Positions 1 to 8,406 of a stretch of DNA of 40,792 bases are shown one piece after another. The notes under the pieces are model-generated. The model saw only the letters and a list, made by a program, of their open reading frames with translations. It was not told where the DNA came from and did not search any database. A program made the position numbers and the translations under genes. The stretch covers positions 1 through 40,792 of the forward strand of contig JACMLW010000030.1 of NCBI GenBank assembly GCA_014379385.1. Reading direction: 5' to 3'. The DNA comes from Phycisphaerales bacterium. Lineage in GTDB: Bacteria; Planctomycetota; Phycisphaerae; Phycisphaerales; UBA1924. How positions within the stretch are numbered: position 1 is the stretch's first letter; each line of letters begins with the position of its first letter.

Positions 1-302
1 CGGGCGAGGCGCTCGCGGCGCGTCGCGACGGGCGCCGCGTCGTCGGCCCCGTCATCGGCGGCCCGGCTCCAGGCGTAGATTGCGTAAATGGCCGAGCGCT
101 TGGGGTCGGGCGTCAGCCGCAGACCGTAGTAGAAGTTACGGGCTCGCTCCCGCACCACGGCGCGACAGTGTTCGTACGAATCGGCGATTGGTCCCGACGA
201 GGCCGGGAGCGCCGCCATCGAGCACGGGGCAACAGCGATTGCCGGTGCGGGCGACGATTGGTCGTCAACAATACCGATAGTGGCTGCGGTCGCGACGTTC
301 AA
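1..302 (-). CDS. hpnD: Squalene/phytoene synthase family protein, HpnD-like (partial, 5' end of gene only)
   Basis: The N-terminal part of a trans-isoprenyl diphosphate synthase is read leftwards off the window edge. Near the edge the translation gives AIYAIYAWSRAADDGADD, which carries the first Asp-rich Mg/diphosphate-binding motif of the squalene/phytoene synthase family. Next to hpnC this is most likely the presqualene diphosphate synthase of the HpnCDE route, condensing two farnesyl diphosphates for hopanoid synthesis. I place the start at a TTG (302-300) because a good GGAGAAGG Shine-Dalgarno lies 8 bases upstream, just after the hpnC stop. An in-frame ATG at 218 is the alternative but has no ribosome site. 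The gene is cut by the window, so catalytic completeness and the exact subfamily (HpnD rather than phytoene synthase) cannot be verified. Confidence 0.8.
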   Translation of the reverse strand, partial: MNVATAATIGIVDDQSSPAPAIAVAPCSMAALPASSGPIADSYEHCRAVVRERARNFYYGLRLTPDPKRSAIYAIYAWSRAADDGADDAAPVATRRERLA

Positions 303-326
303 TCAACCTTCTCCAAAGCCGGCAAT

Positions 327-1310
327 CTACCGCGCCGGACCGATCAGGCCAAGTCGGGCCCGAAAGAGCAGCCCGGCCTTGGTCATAGCCTTGAGTCTAG
401 GGCGATGCCACAAGGTCGTGCAGCCGCACCGCTCGACCGCTTCCAGCACCGAGCGCCCGCCGGCGCCGAAGAGCCATACGACCGGGGCGATGTCGCGCGT
501 AAGCGTGCGCGGGAGTGGCCGCCCGATCTCAAAGAGCTCCCAAGTGCGAGCGACGAGCGGGCGCAGCGAACGGATAAACCCCAATCGCACGGAGGATTCG
601 CTCCCGCGATCGGCGAAGTCCCGCAGCGATTCGGGGGAGAGGCCCGTGAGCGCCTCGGGGATGTAGACCCTGCCACGCTCGAAGAGATCGCGCCGGACGT
701 CCTGCCAGAAGTTGGTGAGCTGAAGGGCCGTGCAGGTGGCGTCGCTCATCCGGTAGCGATCGGCGTTCGCCGACTCGTCGGGATACCCCCCGAGATGGAG
801 CACGATGCGTCCGACAGGATCAGCGGAGCGTGCGCAGTACTCGATGAGCTGTTCGAATGTCTGGTAGCGGGTGACCTCCTGGTCCTGCACGAACGCCGCG
901 ATCAGGTCGGCGAATGGCTTGAGGGGCAGGCCATGGCGCCGGATGGTGCTCTGGAGTGCCACATAGACCGGGTGGCGAGACTCTCCGCGCGCGCAGGCGT
1001 CGAGTTGGCCTCGCCACCACGCGAGCAGCTCGCTCGCCCGGGTCCGGGCTTCGTCGCTTCCGCCGAGTTCGTCGCCGAGATCGTCGGACCAGCGGCAGAA
1101 GGCGTATACGGCCGCGAAGTCGTCGCGGAGGCGCTGCGGGACGAGACCGGTAAGGACGGAGAAGTTCTCATAATGGGAACGGGCGAGAGCGCGGCAATAC
1201 CGAAGGGCCCCCTCCGGAGAAATCGACTCGGACTGGGATGGGCCGAACCGCTCGAGCAGCTTGACGGGCGGGGTCCGGGGATCAATCGGATCGGAATCGG
1301 CGGTGTTCAT
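327..1310 (-). CDS. hpnC: Squalene synthase HpnC-type (trans-isoprenyl diphosphate synthase)
   Basis: A 327-residue protein of the squalene/phytoene synthase superfamily. Both Asp-rich motifs are visible: FCRWSDDLGDE around residues 71-81 and NFWQDVRRD around 200-208. These bind the diphosphates of the substrates through Mg ions. Sequences such as YENFSVLTGLVPQRLR near the N-terminus and GRVYIPE after the second motif are typical of HpnC, which in the HpnCDE pathway turns presqualene diphosphate into hydroxysqualene on the way to hopanoids. The start is set at ATG 1310 (MNTADSD); an upstream in-frame extension is Arg-rich and lacks family similarity. The second squalene synthase homologue follows directly downstream with 24 bp between stop and start, so the two are very likely co-transcribed. 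The family is clear; HpnC rather than another branch is inferred from pairing and length. Confidence 0.88.
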   Translation of the reverse strand: MNTADSDPIDPRTPPVKLLERFGPSQSESISPEGALRYCRALARSHYENFSVLTGLVPQRLRDDFAAVYAFCRWSDDLGDELGGSDEARTRASELLAWWRGQLDACARGESRHPVYVALQSTIRRHGLPLKPFADLIAAFVQDQEVTRYQTFEQLIEYCARSADPVGRIVLHLGGYPDESANADRYRMSDATCTALQLTNFWQDVRRDLFERGRVYIPEALTGLSPESLRDFADRGSESSVRLGFIRSLRPLVARTWELFEIGRPLPRTLTRDIAPVVWLFGAGGRSVLEAVERCGCTTLWHRPRLKAMTKAGLLFRARLGLIGPAR

Positions 1311-1493
1311 GCTCGGTCCGTTGGCTCTCGCGATCCCCACCTTCAGCCACGGCCTGCTTGGAAAGAACAATACGAGAGGAGGGAGCCTGCGACGGTACAG
1401 TCTCTGGCCGAGGCCTCTAGAGGTCAAGCGCGCGGCCTTCCGCGGATTGAGCTTCACCCGGCGGCGGCGCAATAGCTACCATCGACAACCCCC

Positions 1494-2564
1494 ATGCGGA
1501 TCATTCTCGCCAATCCCCGAGGCTTCTGCGCCGGCGTGCGCATGGCCATCGACGTCGTCGATCAGGTGCTTCAGCTCTTCCCCGGGCAGACGATCTACGT
1601 CCACCACGAGATTGTTCACAACAAGCACGTGGTCGATCGCTTCATTGACAGGGGCGTCGTGTTCGTGGAGGAACTGACCGAGGTGCCGCCGGGGAGCATC
1701 CTGGTCTTCTCGGCCCACGGCATCAGCCCCGCTGTCCGCGAGCAAGCGAAGTCTCGCTCGCTGCGCACTGTAGATGCAACGTGCCCGCTGGTGACGAAGG
1801 TGCATTCCGAGGCGATCCGGTATGCCCGTCAAGGGTACGACATCCTCCTCGTCGGTCACGCCGATCATCAGGAGGTTATCGGGACGATGGGCGAGGCGCC
1901 CGAGTCGATCCAGATTGTTGAATCGCCCGAGGACATCGCGAACGTCAAGATCAGGGACCCGAGCCGCGTGGCATACCTGACGCAGACAACGCTGAGCACG
2001 GACGACGCCGAGATCATCATCAACGCGATCCGCGAGACGATTCCGACGATCAAGGAGCCGCCGAGCAGCGATATTTGCTACGCGACGACCAATAGGCAGG
2101 CGGCGGTTCGGCAGATCGCGCCGGAGTGCGATCTGGTGCTGGTCGTCGGCTCGAAGAACTCAAGCAACTCGGTTCGGCTGACGGAGATCTCGGCGAATGT
2201 CGGGGTCCCGGCGTACCTGCTCGATGATGTCAGCGAGCTGCGCGATGAGTGGTTCGCGGGCCTTCGCGGAGGTCCCATCGGGGCAACCGTGCTGATCACG
2301 GCCGGCGCGTCGGCGCCCGAGGACCTTGTTGCAGACCTATGCCGCACCCTGCTGGAGCGACACGGGGGCACCATCGAACAGCGCGATGTGTTCGACGAGG
2401 ATGTTGAGTTCGGATTGCCCGTGACGCTCAAGAAGCTCATGCGCGAGAAGGGGATTGATCCCGAGTCGCGCCGCATCCGCGTCGGGCATTACGACCTCAC
2501 GCAGGAGGCGTACGGGGGGGTGCCGGTGACGGTCGAGGGCAAGGCCATGGAATCGGGGCGGTAG
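1494..2564 (+). CDS. ispH: 4-hydroxy-3-methylbut-2-enyl diphosphate reductase
   Basis: Last enzyme of the MEP isoprenoid pathway, a cytoplasmic [4Fe-4S] reductase that converts HMBPP to IPP and DMAPP. The three cluster cysteines are all present: C12 in ANPRGFCAGV, C97 in VDATCPLV and C195 in SDICYATTN. The conserved EIVHNKHVV, VFSAHGISP and VGSKNSSNS segments are also seen. At 356 residues it is slightly longer than the E. coli enzyme (about 316); the extra length is a C-terminal tail after LKKLMREKGI. It starts at ATG 1494 with no obvious Shine-Dalgarno. It is divergent from hpnC across a 183-bp gap, so precursor synthesis and hopanoid head formation are neighbours. It ends 2 bp before the stop of the opposing small gene; a GGGCTC/GAGCCC stem at 2570-2592 could fold there but lacks a T tract. 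Confidence 0.97.
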   Translation: MRIILANPRGFCAGVRMAIDVVDQVLQLFPGQTIYVHHEIVHNKHVVDRFIDRGVVFVEELTEVPPGSILVFSAHGISPAVREQAKSRSLRTVDATCPLVTKVHSEAIRYARQGYDILLVGHADHQEVIGTMGEAPESIQIVESPEDIANVKIRDPSRVAYLTQTTLSTDDAEIIINAIRETIPTIKEPPSSDICYATTNRQAAVRQIAPECDLVLVVGSKNSSNSVRLTEISANVGVPAYLLDDVSELRDEWFAGLRGGPIGATVLITAGASAPEDLVADLCRTLLERHGGTIEQRDVFDEDVEFGLPVTLKKLMREKGIDPESRRIRVGHYDLTQEAYGGVPVTVEGKAMESGR

Positions 2565-2566
2565 CA

Positions 2567-2833
2567 TCAGGGCTCGCGTTTGACCGGAGCCCGGGTGGGC
2601 GGCTCGGGGGGCTCGGATGAAGGCTCCTCGGGCTCGTCACCCTCCTCCTCAGCGATTCTCTGATATTCGGCGGCCATCGCGTCTTCCTTTGACTGTGCTT
2701 CGCGCTGCAGGTCGGTGGAACGATCGGCGGCCAGCATGCGCCAGCCGAAGAGCGCGATGCAGAGCGCGCACAGTCCCCCGAGCAACAACAATCTCGTCTT
2801 GCTCTGATTGGATGCTGGCAGCGCAGAGGTCAA
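2567..2833 (-). CDS. Small single-pass membrane protein of unknown function
   Basis: An 88-residue protein I do not recognise. It has a short polar N-terminus with KTR, one hydrophobic segment (about residues 15-33, LLLLGGLCALCIALFGWRML), a charged helical stretch (about 36-63) and a Glu/Pro-rich tail. The layout suggests one membrane anchor with the acidic tail outside the cytoplasm. The start is a TTG at 2833, chosen because GGAG lies 6 bases upstream; an ATG nearby opens a different frame with no membrane segment and Arg-rich content. It lies 61 bp downstream of the prepilin-like gene on the same strand and may share its transcript. Expression is inferred from ribosome site and composition only. 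Confidence 0.55.
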   Translation of the reverse strand: MTSALPASNQSKTRLLLLGGLCALCIALFGWRMLAADRSTDLQREAQSKEDAMAAEYQRIAEEEGDEPEEPSSEPPEPPTRAPVKREP

Positions 2834-2894
2834 ACATCACTCCTGACAATCGACCCGAGCGGATCAAGCGGTGAACAAGCCGGCACGCCGCCTG

Positions 2895-3842
2895 CTAGAA
2901 ATCTCTACCCCGTAGGCCCTTCCGGGTCGCCCAGAAGAACGCCGGGCGGCCGTACGTCCAGTAGAAGCCTTGCGGCGCGCCGTACAGCATCCGCTGGTCC
3001 ATTTCGGCGCTTCCCGGCGTCCACAGGCCTGACGGCGCGGGCAGGTATTCGGGGTCATTATTGCCCGGGGGAGCGGTCTGCCTGATCACATCCGCCATGT
3101 TCGCGTTGCGGGCGCTCGAATCCACGAGGATCACGACTGGGCGAGCCGCGGATGTGTTCCACATCGGCTGGGCTGCGCTTTGATAGTCCTTCCCCTCGAA
3201 GAAAAATACCTTCTTGTCCGGGAAGACCACATCCGAGGCGCGGTTACGCCGCAGGAAATACCCGTTGCTGGAGTTGCCGTTGAGGCGCGTGAGGTTGTTG
3301 AACCTGGTCGTCGCCTGCCAGAACACGGGCGGGTACCAGTACGACGAGGGGAATATCCAGTTGTAATCGGTCTGGGCGTTGCCGTCGTTGTTTTCTTTCA
3401 GCCAGCGGATCAGGGCCTTGTCGCCCGGGGCCACAAACGATTTGTTGCGTGAGAACCCATCGTCGGAGTCCTGATAGAACATGTGCGCCAACGCGTGGTA
3501 GCCGAATGACTCGGTTCCGCTGGTGCTGTAGGGATCGCCGTACGCCCAGCCCCACGTGCCCTCGCTGCCGGGAACCCAAACCCATGGCTGCCCGTTGCTG
3601 AACGGGTTGACGAATACGTCCTTGTTGTCAGTCTGGTACGACGACTGATACTGTGCCTGCGATCGAAGGTTGATCATGCTCACGGCTCGCATGGCGGTGA
3701 GCTTCGCTTCCCGCAGGCTCGGGAGCAGGATGCCGATCAAGAGCGCGATGATCGCGATGACCACGAGCAGTTCGATCAGCGTGAACGCCCGGCTCGCCGC
3801 GAGCCGGGCGCAGCGCCGCACGGAACGATTGAGATCCAACAT
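2895..3842 (-). CDS. Prepilin-type N-terminal cleavage/methylation domain protein (pseudopilin-like)
   Basis: A 315-residue protein with a class III signal: a basic leader (RSVRRCARLAASR) followed by AFTLIELLVVIAIIALLIG at about residues 20-38. This is the site cut by a prepilin peptidase, and the Glu at mature position 5 is present. The rest (about 45-315) is a Tyr/Trp/Asn-rich globular domain without cysteines, of the kind common in the large planctomycete families of type II-secretion-like pseudopilins. The start is ATG 3842 with GGAGGA 7 bases upstream; a GTG six bases earlier is too close to that ribosome site. The usual Gly before Phe is Ala here, which is frequent in this phylum. No assembly genes lie nearby, so it is an orphan substrate. 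The role could be secretion, surface display or a minor pilin. Confidence 0.85.
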   Translation of the reverse strand: MLDLNRSVRRCARLAASRAFTLIELLVVIAIIALLIGILLPSLREAKLTAMRAVSMINLRSQAQYQSSYQTDNKDVFVNPFSNGQPWVWVPGSEGTWGWAYGDPYSTSGTESFGYHALAHMFYQDSDDGFSRNKSFVAPGDKALIRWLKENNDGNAQTDYNWIFPSSYWYPPVFWQATTRFNNLTRLNGNSSNGYFLRRNRASDVVFPDKKVFFFEGKDYQSAAQPMWNTSAARPVVILVDSSARNANMADVIRQTAPPGNNDPEYLPAPSGLWTPGSAEMDQRMLYGAPQGFYWTYGRPAFFWATRKGLRGRDF

Positions 3843-4079
3843 CTGCACGTCCTCCAGCCGAAGGTTCGTGGCGGCGCCCGCTTCATTCGGACAGCGGACG
3901 GCGACCCAGAAAGGGGCCGTACGCCAAGCATACCAGAAGCCGGCGCTGGTGCAACGGCGAGTCGGGATTAGCTGCTCTCATGTTGAGGGACACAACCGAA
4001 TCGCCAGCTTGCAGGCTTGGCGAGCGATGCCGCGCCCCTTCGGAGGCCGCAGACGCTCAACTTCTCGCGAACTTGGGCA

Positions 4080-4108
4080 TTGACGAACCGCCATTGGGTG
4101 TCAACGAT
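4080..4108 (+). promoter_or_regulatory. Possible promoter of tRNA-Ser
   Basis: TTGACG (4080-4085) and AACGAT (4103-4108) are separated by 17 bp and end about 18 bp before the mature tRNA 5' end, which is a sensible place for a sigma-70-type promoter. The -35 matches five of six consensus bases, the -10 only three. The stretch from the prepilin start (3842) to here shows no convincing gene on either strand. Confidence 0.35.
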
Positions 4109-4126
4109 TGGTCCGATCCCAGCATC

Positions 4127-4213
4127 GGAGAGGTGGCAGAGCGGTTGAACGCGCTGGTCTCGAAAACCAGTATGGCCTCCGGGTCATCGGGGGTTCGAAT
4201 CCCCCCCTCTCCG
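4127..4213 (+). tRNA. tRNA-Ser, anticodon CGA
   Basis: An 87-nt cloverleaf. The acceptor stem GGAGAGG (4127-4133) pairs with CCTCTCC (4206-4212), followed by discriminator G4213. The anticodon stem CTGGT/ACCAG encloses the loop CTCGAAA, giving anticodon CGA for UCG codons. The T arm is GGGGG-TTCGAAT-CCCCC. The long variable arm between the anticodon and T stems marks a class II tRNA, consistent with serine. CCA is not encoded after the discriminator. It stands alone, with its own promoter candidate and terminator. Confidence 0.97.
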
Positions 4214-4220
4214 CTTTCGC

Positions 4221-4258
4221 GGGAGACTGTCAAACTCGACAGCATCTCCCTTTCTTTT
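4221..4258 (+). terminator. Rho-independent terminator of tRNA-Ser
   Basis: Stem GGGAGA-CTGTC pairs with GACAG-(CA)-TCTCCC around the loop AAACTC, followed by the T-rich run TTTCTTTT (4251-4258). It begins 8 bases after the tRNA. The two-base CA bulge is the only irregularity in an 11-bp stem. Confidence 0.85.
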
Positions 4259-4335
4259 GGTACGTTTCATCACGACGGGTTGTGATAGTGTTGGCCCCGT
4301 CACGATCGAGGTCGCGGCGGCGGCGGCGCCGTAGC

Positions 4336-7300
4336 CTACCGCGGCTTGTACCTGTAATACACCTCGAGGCTGAGTGTGCAGACCGCGGTCTGGTAGATCC
4401 GACCGCCCATTCGAGACCATTCATCCTGAGGATCCCAGCTCCCGGCCGCCGGGCCGGATTGGTGCTGGTGCGCGATCAGTTCGGGCATGATGGCCTGGTT
4501 CCAGCGTCGCCAGGCGTCGCCTTGGTGCTCGAAGAGCGCCAGGGTGGCGTAGTACCAGCAGTACGTCGGTGCGCCGCTCGTCCACTTGGGTGAGGTGCCG
4601 AGCAGAAAGTCGGCCGACTGCTTCATTCTCGCTTCCTGGCGCGAACGGCCGAGCAGCTGCTGCACGAACATCGCCTCCGCTGTCATGGCCACGCTCGGCG
4701 CCTCGCCGTTTCGGTAGGCATAGAGGCCCGGCGATTGGCGCGTGCTGACATACTCGAGCCAGCGGCTCGCGGCGTCGAACGTGTCGCGCGGCACGGCGAT
4801 CCCAGCTCGCTCCGCGCTCTTCATCGTCATCACCAGCCAACCGAGCACCGAGGTGTCCTCATCCGCCGCGCGTTGGTCTCGCGGCTTGGCCGCGATCTCC
4901 AGCACGAAGGCGACGGCGCGGCGCGCCGGGTCCGCGAGCCGCTGGTCCTTGGTCATCGAGAGCGCTTCGCAAAGAGCCACCGTCGCGACGGTTTGACCGT
5001 ACATCGTTTCATCGCGGCGGAGGTCGCCGTTCTCCGCCTGACGGCGCAGGAGCCACGCCAGCGCCCGGTCGACGACCTCCCTGTACTGCCCTTCGCTCTC
5101 GTGAGTATGCCCTGCGCCCAAATAGCAGAGCAGCACCATCCCTGTCATCGCGGCGTCCGCATCAAACTCGGCCTCGCCGGCACAGTGGCCCCCGCAGCGA
5201 TCGTCGAAGTGTCTGCCGGTCCAGCGACCGTCGAGTTCCTGGTGCCGCGCGAACCACTCGAGCGCGAGCGAGACTGCCCTCTCCGTCTCCGGGCTGCCGC
5301 CCATTTTCTCCAGGAGTTCATCGCGCACCTCGGGAGCACGCTGCTCGAAACTTTCCGGTGATGAAGCCGGTTCAATCGGGAGTCGGAGATCTCCCAGACC
5401 TGCGAAGTCTGCGGGGGGCGAGCCGCCCCCGGTGAAGGTGGGTGGCAGTCCCGAAGCGTTGAGCCGCCCCGGACGAACTCCCGCCCTCTCGATGGCAGTT
5501 GACAGATCAAGCGTATTGATACCCGGCGTGGTGTCCGTACCCGAGCCCGCCGCCGGCTCGATGGCCACGGTGGGAGCTGTTATGACCTGTCCTTGCAGCG
5601 ATCGAGCTGCCTCCGCGCCCACAGCACCCGGCACAATCGTTCCGATAGTCGCGCTGGCCTCGTCAACTGGAGATTCTCCCGCCGCACCGGCACCCGAAGC
5701 GCTCGGAATCGCGGGATCGATGGTCGCGAGCTCAGGCGCGGGGCCGGTTCCGGACTCGATGCTTCTCGAACCGACGCTGGAGAGCCCATTGTGATTGATG
5801 TCATCAGCGAGTTGCAGCGGAGGTATCGCGCCCACACCACTTTCGGATCCGCGAGGATCGCTCGGTCGCACTTGCGCGCGGACGAACGAAGCTGAACTCG
5901 ACGCGGGAGTGGTCAGTGGCACCGCGAGTGCGACCCCCGGTAGCCCGAGCTGCACACTCGCTTCAACGGCTGACGACGCACTGCCGCCGGCGACCGAGAG
6001 AGCAGGCGGAACCGCCGATGACTCGAGAAGAAGATCAGTGGGCAGTTGATCGAATGCTATTGGCGCGGTCGGCGTGTTGAGTCCCGCGGCCGTTACACCT
6101 ATCTCCAGAGGCGCAGGCCCAGCACCCGGCGGCGCGGCTGAAAGCAGGACGTGCGCACGCGGTGCCGTGGGAGTCGCGACTGATACATCAGGAGCCGCGA
6201 TCGCTGAAAGTTCTGGGGTGAGCGCGGCCTGCGCCTCGGAACGGGCTGGTTCTGCGGCCACCCCTCGAGGCACGTTCAGGGGTTGAAGGACTTCCGTCGC
6301 TGCCGCCGGCCCGAGCGTCGTCATCGGCTGCGATGTGGATTGTCCCGCTTCAGGCACGGCCGCGGCGAGCCGGGGCACCGCCGCCATTTGCATCGAACCG
6401 GGCAACTCTGAGCTAGCAAACTCGGCCTTGATCGCGGTTCGCGGCACATCGGCGGACAGAGCGGCTAGCGCCGGCATTGACAACTCCAACGCGCCTGATG
6501 CAGGTCCGAGCACCTGCGAAGCGATCTCGCCCGTCGCGCCAGACGACGTCAGGATGACCTGTGTGCCCCCGCCACGCTGCACCAGCTCGATGATCCCCGA
6601 TCCCACCTTCCACACCGCGAGGCCGGACGCGATCATGGTGTGCGCGAGCAGCGAGATCAGCAGGCATTGGGCAAGCAGGCTGAGCCGTGCGAAGCGGCGC
6701 CGCCAGGCCGCGCTTTTCATCAGCCGGTGAAAGAGATAGCCCAGGAGACCTATAGCGATAAGTGTCGGGAGCCAAGGCCACATGGCGTCCAGGCTCGATG
6801 CGAGATCGGCACGTCGAGACGTCTCGATCTCGCGGTACACCTCTCGGGAGCCTGATGACCAGAGGCGGTAGATAGGCGCTTTCTGGAGCGGCTCAGCGCC
6901 AACACCGTGGGTCGCATCCCGGTCCGTCGCCAAGTTCGGCGGCACGTCCATACGCGGCATTGCTTCACGGTCTGAACTGAAATATATGCGAAAGCCGTCG
7001 ATGCTCAGCGCAGGATCAAGGTCGTTCGCCGGAGAGTTTATCGACTCGCCCAAGTTCTCGGGCGGGTGCGTAGTGATCCGGGTGATCCGCACTCGATAGA
7101 GGTCGTAGCCCCCGTGCCCCCCATTGCGATCGGACGCGAAGTACAGGAAGTCTCCCACGGGACTGACCGCAGGCGCGCCCTCATCGCTCGGCGTATTCAG
7201 TTCGACGAGCGGCGCGGCGGCCGTCGGCTCTCCCTCGCCCGCCCCCGCAATTTCAGATGCATACAAGTCGTAGTCGTGCCGATCGCGCCGCTCCCGAAGA

Positions 7301-7962
7301 GTCGCCGCCCACGAGTCGCCATTGGTCGCAGGCTCTCCTGCCCGCGGCCGATTCGAGGAAAAATACAGGATCTTGCCGTCCGGGCTTAGCGCCGGCCCAT
7401 ATTCATTCCACGTGGAGTTTGCCGCCGGGCCGAGGTTGACCGGGGTGCCCCACACACTCTCGAAGCGCCGTGACACCCATATGTCATACCCGCCCACGCC
7501 GCCGGGACGATTCGAGTAGAAGTAAAGCGACTCGCCATCGCTCGATAGCTCCGGTCCGAGTTCATCGTGCGGGCTGTTGATCGCCTCAATCGGCGCCGGT
7601 TCGGTCCAGCCGTCCGGCTTCCAGCGAGAGGTGTATAGATCGGCGTTATCGCCCGGCCGGCGGCGGACAAAGACCATGACGGTGCCGTCGGCGCTCAGGC
7701 GCGGCTCGTACTCGTCGGCGGTGGTCGGTATTGCCGGGTCAGCGACCTCGTTCGGCGAGCCGTGTGAGCGGGTCACAACGGGCTCGGCGGGCTTCCACAA
7801 AATCTCGCGAAGCGGCGCCGATATGGCGCGCGCCCGGATGGTGGCCCCGTCTGTCCACCAAGCCGTGGGGCGCGAGCGAGCCGCGAGCAGAGAGATCAGC
7901 AGACCCGCGCTCACAACGATGGCCAGCCCGAGCACCAGTGCCGTCTTGCCGTGGCGATTCAT
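4336..7962 (-). CDS. Membrane-anchored PD40 beta-propeller / squalene-cyclase-like toroid fusion protein
   Basis: A 1208-residue protein. There is a first membrane segment (about 7-27), then TolB/WD40-like PD40 repeats (about 80-335; motifs such as LSPDGKILYFSSNRP at 192 and NRPGGVGGYDIW at 151). Membrane segments follow at about 394-414 and 428-450, separated by the very basic loop KSAAWRRRFAR. Then comes an Ala/Pro/Ser-rich linker of about 410 residues and a C-terminal alpha/alpha toroid (about 880-1208) of the prenyltransferase/squalene-cyclase fold type. By the positive-inside rule both propeller and toroid face the periplasm. The toroid lacks the DXDD catalytic motif of squalene-hopene cyclase (FDADAAMTG stands near its place), so an enzymatic cyclase role is unlikely. 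It is the last gene of the blaI-blaR-TPR-exbB-exbD cluster, 21 bp after exbD. Function is unknown; a load-bearing or scaffold partner of the ExbB/ExbD motor is my inference. Confidence 0.8.
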   Translation of the reverse strand: MNRHGKTALVLGLAIVVSAGLLISLLAARSRPTAWWTDGATIRARAISAPLREILWKPAEPVVTRSHGSPNEVADPAIPTTADEYEPRLSADGTVMVFVRRRPGDNADLYTSRWKPDGWTEPAPIEAINSPHDELGPELSSDGESLYFYSNRPGGVGGYDIWVSRRFESVWGTPVNLGPAANSTWNEYGPALSPDGKILYFSSNRPRAGEPATNGDSWAATLRERRDRHDYDLYASEIAGAGEGEPTAAAPLVELNTPSDEGAPAVSPVGDFLYFASDRNGGHGGYDLYRVRITRITTHPPENLGESINSPANDLDPALSIDGFRIYFSSDREAMPRMDVPPNLATDRDATHGVGAEPLQKAPIYRLWSSGSREVYREIETSRRADLASSLDAMWPWLPTLIAIGLLGYLFHRLMKSAAWRRRFARLSLLAQCLLISLLAHTMIASGLAVWKVGSGIIELVQRGGGTQVILTSSGATGEIASQVLGPASGALELSMPALAALSADVPRTAIKAEFASSELPGSMQMAAVPRLAAAVPEAGQSTSQPMTTLGPAAATEVLQPLNVPRGVAAEPARSEAQAALTPELSAIAAPDVSVATPTAPRAHVLLSAAPPGAGPAPLEIGVTAAGLNTPTAPIAFDQLPTDLLLESSAVPPALSVAGGSASSAVEASVQLGLPGVALAVPLTTPASSSASFVRAQVRPSDPRGSESGVGAIPPLQLADDINHNGLSSVGSRSIESGTGPAPELATIDPAIPSASGAGAAGESPVDEASATIGTIVPGAVGAEAARSLQGQVITAPTVAIEPAAGSGTDTTPGINTLDLSTAIERAGVRPGRLNASGLPPTFTGGGSPPADFAGLGDLRLPIEPASSPESFEQRAPEVRDELLEKMGGSPETERAVSLALEWFARHQELDGRWTGRHFDDRCGGHCAGEAEFDADAAMTGMVLLCYLGAGHTHESEGQYREVVDRALAWLLRRQAENGDLRRDETMYGQTVATVALCEALSMTKDQRLADPARRAVAFVLEIAAKPRDQRAADEDTSVLGWLVMTMKSAERAGIAVPRDTFDAASRWLEYVSTRQSPGLYAYRNGEAPSVAMTAEAMFVQQLLGRSRQEARMKQSADFLLGTSPKWTSGAPTYCWYYATLALFEHQGDAWRRWNQAIMPELIAHQHQSGPAAGSWDPQDEWSRMGGRIYQTAVCTLSLEVYYRYKPR

Positions 7963-7983
7963 ATGGAGTGCCTGCCTCGGGTG

Positions 7984-8397
7984 CTACTGAAGTGGGACGG
8001 TTTCGAGATAGGGCTGCTGGATGCCCGCGGCCTTGCACACATCCAGGATCCGCACGATGTTTGCATACGCGGTCGTGCGGTCGCCCCGCACGCTTACTTT
8101 CTGATCCGGGTTCCAGGTGATGGCCGAGCGAAGCAGGCCCGAGAGCTCTCCGTCGGTTGTTGGCTTTCCGCCGACAATCGCTTGGCCTTGCGCATCGACG
8201 TTCACGATGATCTCACGGAGCGAAGCGGAGATCGGCCCCGACGCCCCGGCGTGCGGGAGCGCGATGCGCATCTCTCGCTCGGTCTGGGACATGCTGGTGG
8301 CGAGCAGGAAAAAAATCAATAAGTTGAAGAGCACATCGACCATGGGCACGAAGTCGAGGTGAAGGTCCGACTCGTGGCTGGAGTTACGAATCAGCAT
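7984..8397 (-). CDS. exbD: ExbD/TolR family biopolymer transport protein
   Basis: A 137-residue inner-membrane protein with a short cytoplasmic N-terminus, one membrane segment (about 17-36) and a periplasmic domain. The proton-pathway aspartate typical of ExbD/TolR is present as D21 in FVPMVDVLFNLLIFFLL. The periplasmic part ends with the family's IVRILDVCKAAGI helix region. With ExbB it should form a proton-driven motor that pulls on a periplasmic partner. The start at ATG 8397 has the ribosome site GAGGTG, which overlaps the exbB stop codon, so translation of the two is coupled. No tonB or tolA gene is visible; the partner may be the propeller/toroid protein just downstream. Whether it works as TolR or ExbD cannot be told from sequence alone. 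Confidence 0.92.
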   Translation of the reverse strand: MLIRNSSHESDLHLDFVPMVDVLFNLLIFFLLATSMSQTEREMRIALPHAGASGPISASLREIIVNVDAQGQAIVGGKPTTDGELSGLLRSAITWNPDQKVSVRGDRTTAYANIVRILDVCKAAGIQQPYLETVPLQ

Positions 8398-8406
8398 CGA
8401 GGCACC

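Noticed and set aside
1421-1430. CCTCTAGAGG palindrome in the hpnC-ispH divergent region
   Set aside because: A lone 10-bp palindrome with no second copy and no clear relation to a promoter; likely chance.
168-1475. Plus-strand open frame (435 codons) opposite hpnC
   Set aside because: Overlaps a gene with both catalytic motifs intact; no ribosome site or recognisable domain.
2570-2592. GGGCTC/GAGCCC hairpin as a terminator between ispH and the small membrane protein
   Set aside because: A 6-bp stem with an 11-nt loop and no T tract in either direction; too weak to annotate.
4336-5325. Squalene-hopene cyclase completing the hopanoid pathway
   Set aside because: The toroid lacks the DXDD acid motif, is fused to a propeller and membrane anchors, and belongs to another operon than hpnC/hpnD.
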